Assembly: GCF_035989285.1 (NCBI RefSeq)
Contig: NZ_CP108513.1
Coordinates: 4,216,001 to 4,280,000 of the forward strand
Source: Streptomyces sp. NBC_01235
GTDB taxonomy: Bacteria; Actinomycetota; Actinomycetes; Streptomycetales; Streptomycetaceae
Direction: 5' to 3'
DNA length: 64,000 bases
Position numbers and translations under genes: made by a program. Below are positions 32,648 through 39,485 of this stretch, one piece after another. Each line of letters opens with the position of its first letter. Within the stretch, counting starts at the first letter, position 1. Below the pieces are notes generated by a model. That model ran no database searches. It worked only from the letters and a program-made list of their open reading frames with translations, and was not told where the DNA came from.

Positions 32648-33897
32648 TGTACGACCTGCTGGTGGTGGGCGCGGGCCCGTACGGCCTGTCCATCGCGTCC
32701 CACGCCTCGGCCGCCGGACTGAGCCTGCGCGTCTTCGGCCGACCGATGGCCTCCTGGCGCGACAACATGCCGGGCGGGATGTTCCTCAAGTCCGAACCGT
32801 GGGCCTCCAACCTCTCCGACCCCGCGGCCCGCTGGCGGCTCGACGTCTACTGCGAGACCCAGAGCGTGACGGCCCGGCACGGGGAGCCGATCCCGGTCGA
32901 GATGTTCGCCGAGTACGGCCTCTGGTTCGCCCGCAACGCCGTCCCGGAGGTGGACGAGCGCACGGTCACCCGGATCGCGGCCCGGCCGGGCGGCTTCGAG
33001 GCGGCCACCGAGGACGGCGAGAGCGTCCAGGCCCGGACCGTCGCCCTCGCCGTCGGCGTGATGCCGTTCGTCGAGATCCCGGCCGCCTTTCGCGGACTCT
33101 CCCCCGACCTGGTCACGCACAGCAGCCACCACGGCGACCTCGACGGCTTCCGCGGCCGGGACGTCACCGTGATCGGCGGCGGCCAGGCGGCCCTGGAGAC
33201 GGCGGCACTGCTCGCCGAACAGGACACCCGGGTCAGGGTGCTGGCCCGCGCCGACCGGCTGTGCTGGAACGACGTGCCGCCGCCCTGGGAGCGCCCGTGG
33301 TGGCAGTCGGCCCGCTCCCCGCACAGCGGTCTGGGCCCCGGGTGGCGCAACTGGTTCTACGCCGAGCGCCCCGGCCTCTACCGGCGGCTCCCGGAGCCGA
33401 CCCGGGCGCGCATCGCGGCGACGGCGCTCGGACCGGCCGGCGCGTGGTGGGTGCGGGACCGGGTGGAGGGCTCCGTGGAGGTCCGCCTCGACCACGAGGT
33501 GACGGCGGCCCGCGCGGTGCCGGGCGGGGTGCGGCTGGAGGCGACGGGAGCGGACTCCTTCGAGACCGAGCACGTGATCGCGGCCACCGGCTTCAAGGCG
33601 ACCCGTGACCGGCTGGGACTGCTCTCCGGCGAACTGCGCGGTGCGCTGGCCACGGTGGCCGACGGTTCCCCCGAGGTGGGCCGGGACTTCGAGTCGTCCC
33701 ACCCCGGCCTGTTCATGGCCGGCCTGGTGACGGCGGCGGGCTTCGGCCCGGCGATGCGCTTCGTCCACGGCGCGACCTTCACGGCCGGGAACCTCGTCCG
33801 GGGCGTACGGCGCCGACTGTGCACGGGCCTGCCCGGCGGGCCGATCCCGGCGCCGGGGCGGTACGGGACGGCGCAGACGGAGACCATACGGGGCTGA
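32647..33897 (+). CDS. FAD-dependent oxidoreductase (monooxygenase-like)
   Basis: A 416-residue flavoprotein. Two Rossmann motifs: GAGPYGLSIAS near residue 8 (FAD) and VIGGGQAALETAAL near 175 (NAD(P)H), with HVIAATGFK and a PGLFMAGL-type C-terminal FAD loop. The layout suits flavin monooxygenases and L-ornithine/lysine N-hydroxylase relatives, which often act on amine substrates. The ATG overlaps the ATP-grasp stop (TGATG). A bidirectional terminator follows. Together with the ATP-grasp enzyme it may form a small-molecule tailoring pair unrelated to the exopolysaccharide. Confidence 0.8.
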   Translation: MYDLLVVGAGPYGLSIASHASAAGLSLRVFGRPMASWRDNMPGGMFLKSEPWASNLSDPAARWRLDVYCETQSVTARHGEPIPVEMFAEYGLWFARNAVPEVDERTVTRIAARPGGFEAATEDGESVQARTVALAVGVMPFVEIPAAFRGLSPDLVTHSSHHGDLDGFRGRDVTVIGGGQAALETAALLAEQDTRVRVLARADRLCWNDVPPPWERPWWQSARSPHSGLGPGWRNWFYAERPGLYRRLPEPTRARIAATALGPAGAWWVRDRVEGSVEVRLDHEVTAARAVPGGVRLEATGADSFETEHVIAATGFKATRDRLGLLSGELRGALATVADGSPEVGRDFESSHPGLFMAGLVTAAGFGPAMRFVHGATFTAGNLVRGVRRRLCTGLPGGPIPAPGRYGTAQTETIRG

Positions 33898-33911
33898 GCG
33901 AGCTGGGGCGA

Positions 33912-33941
33912 GGGTGCCGGACGCGAGAGCGTCCGGCACCC
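33912..33941. terminator. Bidirectional terminator
   Basis: Perfect 13-bp stem GGGTGCCGGACGC/GCGTCCGGCACCC with loop GAGA, between convergent genes. Confidence 0.9.
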
Positions 33942-33948
33942 GACGCGT

Positions 33949-35160
33949 TCACCGACGGGACGCTGACCTGCCTCGCCGGTACAGGACGGCGCCACCCGCG
34001 ATGAGCACCGCGCTGACACCGGAGGCGGCCAGCAGAGCCGCGCTGTCACTGCCGGTGTGCGGCAACTGCGGCGGCGGGGTGTGCCCACCACCGCTCGGGG
34101 GCGGAGTACTGCTGTCGCCGTACGGAGGCGGAGACGTGTGACCACCGCTGGGCGGAGTGCTTCCCTCACCGTACGGAGGCGGAGACGTGTGACCACCGCT
34201 GGGCGGAGTACTCCCCTCACCGTACGGAGGCGGAGACGTGTGACCACCGCTGGGCGGCGGCGTGGTGTGGCCGCCACCGCCGCATTTGTCGCCGTAGCCT
34301 CCGCAGTCGTCCCCGTAACCCGGACCATCGTCACGCGGGCCGTCGTCCCCGTAACCCGGATCCTTGTCACGCGGACCATCGTCACGCGGGCTGTCGGCCC
34401 CCGGACCATCGTCCCCGTAACCCGGATCCTCGTCACGCGGGCCGTCGTCCCCGTAACCCGGGTCCTCGTCACGCGGACCGTCATCCCCGTAACCCGGATC
34501 CTCGTCACGCGGACCATCGTCACGCGGGCTGTCGGCCCCCGGACCGTCGTCCCCGTAACCCGGATCCTCGTCACGCGGGCCGTCGTCCCCGTAACCCGGG
34601 TCCTCGTCACGCGGGCCGTCGTCCCCGTAACCCGGATCCTCGTCACGCGGGCTGTCGGCCCCCGGACCGTCGTCGCCGTAACCCGGGCCCTCGTCACGCG
34701 CGCTATCGTCACGCGGACTGTCGGCCCCCGGATCCTCGTCACGCGGGCTGTCGGCCCCCGGACCGTCGTCCCCGTAACCCGGGCCCTCGTCACGCGGACC
34801 ATTGTCCCCGTGCCCCGGACCATCGTCACGCGCGTCGTCGGCCCCGTAACCCGGGCCCTCGTCACGCGGACCGTCGTCCCCGTACGGCGTTCCGTACGAG
34901 TGGCTCTCGTGCGCACCCAAGTGGTTGGCACAGGAGTTGCCGAAGTCGGGGTTGAGCGCGGCGGCGACGTCGACCGAGTTGCCGCAGACGTTCACCGGGA
35001 TGGTCACCGGGACCTGGACGTCGTTGCCCGACGCCACTCCGGGCGAGCCCTTGGCGGTGCCTACGGCGTGCGAGTCGGCGAGGGCGGAGCTGCCGCACAG
35101 GGACAGAATGCTGGTCGCGGCGGCAGCCGCGACCATTGCCCTACTCAGAGTCTGTCGCAA
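33949..35160 (-). CDS. Long LPXTG chaplin with a single chaplin domain and acidic repeats
   Basis: A 403-residue sortase-anchored protein. Signal peptide about 1-28 (ending SSALA), one chaplin domain at about 29-80 (KGSPGVASGNDVQVPV, VCGNSVD, NSCANH), about 200 residues of a 12-residue acidic repeat (GYGDDGPRDEDP and variants), Pro/Ser/Gly repeats (GGHTSPPPYGEGSTPPS), then LPHTG, a membrane helix and an Arg-rich tail. Known long chaplins (ChpA, B, C) carry two chaplin domains; this has one and a much longer, strongly negative stalk. The TTG start at 35160 follows AGGAGG by 9 bases and gives the expected signal peptide. It occupies the chpA position next to the rodlins. Sortase should link it to peptidoglycan. 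Confidence 0.85.
   Translation of the reverse strand: MRQTLSRAMVAAAAATSILSLCGSSALADSHAVGTAKGSPGVASGNDVQVPVTIPVNVCGNSVDVAAALNPDFGNSCANHLGAHESHSYGTPYGDDGPRDEGPGYGADDARDDGPGHGDNGPRDEGPGYGDDGPGADSPRDEDPGADSPRDDSARDEGPGYGDDGPGADSPRDEDPGYGDDGPRDEDPGYGDDGPRDEDPGYGDDGPGADSPRDDGPRDEDPGYGDDGPRDEDPGYGDDGPRDEDPGYGDDGPGADSPRDDGPRDKDPGYGDDGPRDDGPGYGDDCGGYGDKCGGGGHTTPPPSGGHTSPPPYGEGSTPPSGGHTSPPPYGEGSTPPSGGHTSPPPYGDSSTPPPSGGGHTPPPQLPHTGSDSAALLAASGVSAVLIAGGAVLYRRGRSASRR
34310..34890 (-). repeat. 36-bp tandem repeats encoding an acidic 12-residue unit
   Basis: About 16 imperfect copies of a 36-bp unit, some shortened or interrupted by variants with DSPRDDGP. The longest identical stretches exceed 30 bases, so the tract can expand or contract in frame. 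Confidence 0.85.
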
Positions 35161-35272
35161 TCTCGTTGTCCTCCTGCGTGAAGAACTGGGAAAGCCGGCC
35201 TTGGAAAGAGAACACACAGCACGTTGTCCAAGGCCGACCTCGACCCAGCCGAACGGCTAGAGCGGCACGTCG

Positions 35273-35503
35273 TCAGTTGTTGACGCAGACGGCGCCAATA
35301 CTCGGGACCGGCAACCCGAGGAGGCCGGGAAAGCTGTTTCCGCACACGTTGATCTGATGATGGGTCGGCACCTGGATCAGGTTGCCGGAGAGGAAACCCG
35401 AGGAGCCGATGGCAGCACCATTGGCTTCGGCGTCGGCGAAGGCCGGGGAGGCTCCTCCGAGGGCCAGGACGAGACCCGCGACGACAGCGGCGGTCTTCTT
35501 CAT
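35273..35503 (-). CDS. chpD: Short chaplin
   Basis: A 76-residue secreted protein: signal peptide 1-23 (ending SPAFA), chaplin domain with IGSSGFLSGNLIQVPTHHQINVCGNS and VPSIGAVCVNN, both Cys kept. It corresponds in position to chpD beside the rodlin genes. The ATG at 35503 follows AGAAGGG. It lies 113 bases downstream of nothing coding on the same strand except the long chaplin gene further left, which has its own start, so each is probably expressed separately. Confidence 0.82.
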   Translation of the reverse strand: MKKTAAVVAGLVLALGGASPAFADAEANGAAIGSSGFLSGNLIQVPTHHQINVCGNSFPGLLGLPVPSIGAVCVNN

Positions 35504-35795
35504 GTCTTTCCCTTCTCTGCGGTCATGCCTTGATGACGGTCGAAAGAACCGAGCGAGCACAACCGGACGGCTCGCACCATGACCTGCAGGCTACGAACGA
35601 GAGATAGACGGCGAGAGAAGCCAATGAACCAGCGGGGTCGGACAATTCACTCGAACGCCTTGGAATTTAATCACACCGCAGCCCACTGGAGAGCAGACGC
35701 TTCACCCGAACAGGATATGAAAGAGCGTCAGGAAAAAGCCGCCACAAATCCCATGCGCAGGGACGGAACCGCCCGCCGGCCTGCGCCCGCGGACG

Positions 35796-36182
35796 TCAGC
35801 CGTTGGCCGCGCCGTTGCCCGAGAGGGCCGAGATGTCGTCCAGGATGTGTGACAGCGGCTCGTCGCCCTTGGCCTGGGTGGAGTTCTCGACGCACTGCTG
35901 GGTCTGCGGGGCCGACAGGATCGGGACGTCCTGCAGGGAGACCGCGTTGTCACCCACCAGCGAAGCGGTGTTGAGCGTGGTCGGCAGGCCGACGCAGGGC
36001 TTGTTCAGCGAACCCTGGACCAGCCCGAGCTGGGGGCTCATGTCGCCCTTGGTCACCGAGTTGCCGAACTTCTGCGAAGCGCCGTTGCCGCTGGCGGAAG
36101 TGGTGCCGCCGTCGTCACCGATGGCGAGGGCCTGCGGGGCGCACACAGCCGCGAGACCGGCGACCGAGGCGGCGACAGCCGC
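35796..36182 (-). repeat. Copy 1 of a 387-bp near-identical inverted repeat
   Basis: Matches 38122-38508 in opposite orientation at 386 of 387 positions; the single difference (CAC versus CGC sequence context, TCA/TCG serine codon) is synonymous. Confidence 0.97.
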
Positions 36183-36206
36183 CGCGGTCATTGCCTTCTT
36201 CAGCAT
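35796..36206 (-). CDS. rdlA: Rodlin (RdlA type)
   Basis: A 136-residue secreted protein. Signal peptide 1-28 ([14 protein letters not shown]...ALA); mature part begins [22 protein letters not shown] and contains two Cys (NKPCVG, QQCVEN) and [16 protein letters not shown], the rodlin signature. Rodlins organise chaplin fibrils into paired rods on spores and aerial hyphae. It is divergent from the second rodlin, as in S. coelicolor rdlA/rdlB; the name follows the MLKKAM start. 387 of its bases are repeated inverted in the third rodlin. AAAGGAAG ribosome site. Confidence 0.85.
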   Translation of the reverse strand: MLKKAMTAAAVAASVAGLAAVCAPQALAIGDDGGTTSASGNGASQKFGNSVTKGDMSPQLGLVQGSLNKPCVGLPTTLNTASLVGDNAVSLQDVPILSAPQTQQCVENSTQAKGDEPLSHILDDISALSGNGAANG

Positions 36207-36421
36207 TTCGCTCTTCCTTTCCCTGTCCTGGCTCCGCGCCAGGACCACGTCTCCCCCGGCCCAACCCGTTGCGCCGGGATTGGTTGCGGCGCTTCACCCG
36301 ATCGGTTCGCCGGGCCGCCCGCCCCAATGGGCCATCGGAGTGAAGGGGAGCAACCAAACAGCACAGGGGCAGTTGGTCAGAACGCTCCGGTGGACGGGGT
36401 TTTCCAGAAAGGGAATTTCAA

Positions 36422-36832
36422 GTGATCAAGAAGGTACTGGCCACTGCCGCGGTCGCCGTTTCCATCGTCGGCGCCTCCGCCGCCGCAGCTGCGCCGGCGC
36501 TCGCCATCGGCAACGACGGCGGCACCACTTCCGCCAGCGGCAACGGCGCTTCGCAGGAGTTCGGCAACTCCGCCACGTTCGGCAACATGAGCCCCCAGAT
36601 GGCGCTCATCCAGGGCTCCCTCAACAAGCCCTGCCTCGGCCTGCCGACCAAGAGCAACCTCGCTACGCTGACCGGTGCTTCGCCGATCTCCCTGCAGGAC
36701 GTCCCGATCCTGTCGGCCCCGCAGACCCAGCAGTGCGTCGAGAACTCCACCCAGGCCAAGGGCGACGAGCCGCTGTCGCACATCCTGGACGACATCGCGC
36801 TGCTCGCCGGCAACGGTGCGGCCAACAACTGA
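36422..36832 (+). CDS. rdlB: Rodlin (RdlB type)
   Basis: A 136-residue secreted protein beginning VIKKVLATAAVAVS (GTG start). The signal peptide ends near PALA; the mature region begins [22 protein letters not shown] and contains [18 protein letters not shown] and [22 protein letters not shown]. The core shares a 110-base identical block (36687-36796) with the third rodlin, although the flanks differ, as expected from gene conversion. It is divergent from rdlA. Two terminators follow. Confidence 0.85.
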   Translation: MIKKVLATAAVAVSIVGASAAAAAPALAIGNDGGTTSASGNGASQEFGNSATFGNMSPQMALIQGSLNKPCLGLPTKSNLATLTGASPISLQDVPILSAPQTQQCVENSTQAKGDEPLSHILDDIALLAGNGAANN

Positions 36833-36857
36833 CCCCAAGCGCTGAACGGGGTCTTTT
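36831..36857 (+). terminator. Terminator after rdlB
   Basis: Short stem GACCCC/GGGGTC with an 11-base loop and TTTT tail, overlapping the stop codon region. Confidence 0.65.
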
Positions 36858-36890
36858 CTTCCGGCCCCCGGGGTGTTTTCTCCGCCCGGA

Positions 36891-36925
36891 CAGCGGGCCG
36901 CCGAATCATCGGCGGCCCGCTGTTC
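36891..36925 (+). terminator. Second strong hairpin after rdlB
   Basis: Perfect 14-bp stem CAGCGGGCCGCCGA/TCGGCGGCCCGCTG, loop ATCA, followed by TTCT. Confidence 0.8.
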
Positions 36926-36938
36926 TAGCGTGCGGCGC

Positions 36939-37970
36939 GTGACAACGAAGAAAGGCCTTTGGCCACGCCGTCTGATGATTCCAGGAATTGTTCTGGCCAC
37001 GACCGGCGCGCTGCTCGGCAGTTCCGCACTCCCCGGCCGGGAACACGCTCCGCGCGCGATGAACATCCTGCTGATGGGCACCGACGAACGGGGCACCATC
37101 AGCGCCGCCGAGAAGCACGATTTCCACGCCGGTGGCCAGCCCTGCGGCTGCACGGACGTGTTGATGCTGATCCATCTCTCCGACCGCCGGGACCGCGTCA
37201 GCGTGATCGGCATGCCCCGCGACTCCTACGCGGAGATCCCGCCGTACCGCGACGAGGCGAGCGGCGAGGAACGCCCCCAGCACCCGGCGAAAATCAACGC
37301 GGCCTACCAGGAGGGCGGTCCGGAACTCGCGATCCGAACCGTGGAGTCGATGACCGGGGTGAGCGTCGACCGGTTCGTCCAGGTGGATTTCCGGCGCTTC
37401 ATGGACACCGTGGACGAGGTCGGCGGCGTCGAGGTGTGTACGCCGCGGCGGCTGACGGACTCCGCTACCAAGCTCGACCTCAAGCCCGGCAAGCACCGGC
37501 TCGGCGGCGGGCAGGCGCTGCAGTACGTCCGCTCACGGCACGTCGACTCCAGCGCCGACCTCGGCCGGATCCAGCGTCAACAGCGGTTCCTCGTCCAGGC
37601 ATTGCGCGGTCTTCAGGTGCGCAAGCTGCTCACCGACCCGGTGCGCACGGTGCACATGGTGCGCACACTGCTCGGGTCGGGCCCTCAGGGCATCCCGGTC
37701 GGCGAGCTCGCGGAGCTGGCGGCCGCGCTGCACAGGATGCCGGCCTCGGCGACGGAGTTCGCCACCGTGCCGACCGCCGGGTTCACCCCGCCCGGCCTGG
37801 GGATCGGCGCGGCGCTGGTCTGGGACCGGGAGAAGGCGGACGCGCTCTTCGCGAAGGTGCGCGAGGACCGGCCGCTGGTCGCAAAGGGTGCGCAGCCGAG
37901 GCCGGAGGACCCGCCGACCGTCCTCGGCAGCACGGTGCCGGTGCGTGGCAGCGCGTACGCGTGCACGTGA
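36939..37970 (+). CDS. LytR-CpsA-Psr (LCP) family protein
   Basis: A 343-residue membrane-anchored enzyme. One N-terminal helix (about 13-30), then the LCP domain with MGTDER, MPRDSY and the Arg-rich VRSRHVDSSADLGRIQRQQRFL. LCP proteins transfer lipid-linked wall polymers or capsule chains onto peptidoglycan outside the membrane. GTG at 36939 gives the best anchor; the ribosome site is weak. It lies between two rodlins and near the exopolysaccharide operon, so it may attach that polymer to the wall. It is inside the segment bounded by the rodlin inverted repeat. Confidence 0.85.
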   Translation: MTTKKGLWPRRLMIPGIVLATTGALLGSSALPGREHAPRAMNILLMGTDERGTISAAEKHDFHAGGQPCGCTDVLMLIHLSDRRDRVSVIGMPRDSYAEIPPYRDEASGEERPQHPAKINAAYQEGGPELAIRTVESMTGVSVDRFVQVDFRRFMDTVDEVGGVEVCTPRRLTDSATKLDLKPGKHRLGGGQALQYVRSRHVDSSADLGRIQRQQRFLVQALRGLQVRKLLTDPVRTVHMVRTLLGSGPQGIPVGELAELAAALHRMPASATEFATVPTAGFTPPGLGIGAALVWDREKADALFAKVREDRPLVAKGAQPRPEDPPTVLGSTVPVRGSAYACT

Positions 37971-38100
37971 GGGGCGCGCGGTCGTCGCACGCGATGCGCT
38001 ACGCCGATCGGGGCAGAGCACGCAACCCCGGTCGGGGGCGGCGCGTTGGTGATCTCGCAACTCCTCCCCCGGAGTCCGCCTTTTTTCGAAGGGAACGAAC

Positions 38101-38508
38101 ATGAAGAAGCTGTGGGCATCCGCGGCTGTCGCCGCCTCGGTCGCCGGTCTCGCGGCTGTGTGCGCCCCGCAGGCCCTCGCCATCGGTGACGACGGCGGCA
38201 CCACTTCCGCCAGCGGCAACGGCGCTTCGCAGAAGTTCGGCAACTCGGTGACCAAGGGCGACATGAGCCCCCAGCTCGGGCTGGTCCAGGGTTCGCTGAA
38301 CAAGCCCTGCGTCGGCCTGCCGACCACGCTCAACACCGCTTCGCTGGTGGGTGACAACGCGGTCTCCCTGCAGGACGTCCCGATCCTGTCGGCCCCGCAG
38401 ACCCAGCAGTGCGTCGAGAACTCCACCCAGGCCAAGGGCGACGAGCCGCTGTCGCACATCCTGGACGACATCTCGGCCCTCTCGGGCAACGGCGCGGCCA
38501 ACGGCTGA
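38101..38508 (+). CDS. Third rodlin, duplicate of rdlA
   Basis: A 135-residue secreted protein with a divergent start (MKKLWASAAVAAS) and a mature sequence identical to the RdlA-type protein at 35796. The duplication covers 387 bases at 386 identities but not the first 7 codons or the promoter, so the gene keeps its own regulation. AAGGGAA precedes the ATG. S. coelicolor has only two rodlins, so a third copy 1.9 kb away is notable. A 17-bp terminator follows. Confidence 0.85.
   Translation: MKKLWASAAVAASVAGLAAVCAPQALAIGDDGGTTSASGNGASQKFGNSVTKGDMSPQLGLVQGSLNKPCVGLPTTLNTASLVGDNAVSLQDVPILSAPQTQQCVENSTQAKGDEPLSHILDDISALSGNGAANG
38122..38508 (+). repeat. Copy 2 of the 387-bp inverted repeat
   Basis: Inverted copy of 35796-36182, one mismatch. 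The copies flank 1.9 kb holding rdlB and the LCP gene. Confidence 0.97.
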
Positions 38509-38522
38509 GCCTCACCTCCGCG

Positions 38523-38560
38523 ACACGGCGGGCCACCGGGTTACCGGTGGCCCGCCGTGT
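38523..38560. terminator. Bidirectional terminator
   Basis: Perfect 17-bp stem ACACGGCGGGCCACCGG with loop GTTA, between the third rodlin and the convergent ABC permease. Confidence 0.9.
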
Positions 38561-38630
38561 GGCATGTGCGGCGGCGGACGGCCTCGTTCCCGGCAGGACG
38601 CTCACATCCCGGGACCGGCCCGGGACCGGC

Positions 38631-39485
38631 CTACGACACCACGTCCTTGCGGGCGAATCCCCTGAAGGCCAGGGCGAACAGGACCAGGGCGTAGGTCACG
38701 GAGACGGCGGTGCCCTGGATCATGCCGGACCACTCGGGGGTGGGCTGGACGGCGTCCGCCCAGGCGAACTGCCAGTGCGCGGGCAGGAAGTGGCGCCAGT
38801 CGCCGAGGGCCGTGACGGCGTCCAGGACGTTGCCGACGATGGTCAGGCCGACCGCGCCGCCGACCGCGCCGAGCGGGGCGTCGGTCTTCGTCGACAGCCA
38901 GAACGCCAGCCCGGCGGTGACCAGTTGGGAGACGAAGACGTACGCGACGACGATCACGAGCCGCTGGGCCGCCGTGCCCGAGTCGAGCGCGCCGCCCGTG
39001 GGGAGCTCCAGCGGTCCCCAGCCGTAGGCCGCCGTGCCGACGGCGAGGGCGACGACCGGCAGCAGGACCATCGCGGCCAGGCTGAGGCCGAGGCCGACGA
39101 CGAGCTTGGACCACAGCAGGCGGGCCCGGGGCACGGGCGCGGCGAGCAGGTAGCGCAGGGAGGACCAGCCGGCCTCCGAGGCGACCGTGTCCCCGCAGAA
39201 CAGGGCGACGGGGATGACGAGCAGGAAGCCCGCCGACACGAACAGGTTGACCGCGGCGAAATTGGCGCCGGACGCGGTCGCCGTGTCCATCAGGGTCACC
39301 TGGTTGTTGCGGCCGCCGGGCTCGCCGCCGATCGCGAAGGCGATGAGCAGGACGAACGGCAGAACGGCGAGGATGCCGCCCATGACCAGCGTGCGGCGGC
39401 GCTTGAGCTGGCGGACCAGTTCGACGCGCAGCGGCAGCGTGCGGCCTGCCTGGTAGCCGGAGGCGACCTCGGTGAGCGTGCTCAT
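38631..39485 (-). CDS. ABC transporter permease (ABC-2 type)
   Basis: A 284-residue membrane protein with six probable helices (TLVMGGILAVLPFVLLIAFAIGG; GFLLVIPVALFCGDTVASEAGWSSLRYLLAAP; LVVGLGLSLAAMVLLPVVALAVG; SVTYALVLFALAFRGF). The sequence ASEAGWSSLRYLLAAPVPR is typical of ABC-2 exporters of the drug/bacteriocin type. Its ATG overlaps the stop of the ATPase fusion gene (ATGA), so the two form one transporter. Substrate unknown. Confidence 0.88.
   Translation of the reverse strand: MSTLTEVASGYQAGRTLPLRVELVRQLKRRRTLVMGGILAVLPFVLLIAFAIGGEPGGRNNQVTLMDTATASGANFAAVNLFVSAGFLLVIPVALFCGDTVASEAGWSSLRYLLAAPVPRARLLWSKLVVGLGLSLAAMVLLPVVALAVGTAAYGWGPLELPTGGALDSGTAAQRLVIVVAYVFVSQLVTAGLAFWLSTKTDAPLGAVGGAVGLTIVGNVLDAVTALGDWRHFLPAHWQFAWADAVQPTPEWSGMIQGTAVSVTYALVLFALAFRGFARKDVVS

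Noticed and set aside
34310..34890. Repeat-spacer-like pattern in the long chaplin gene
   Set aside because: 36-bp units without unique spacers, coding for a repeated peptide, no cas genes near.
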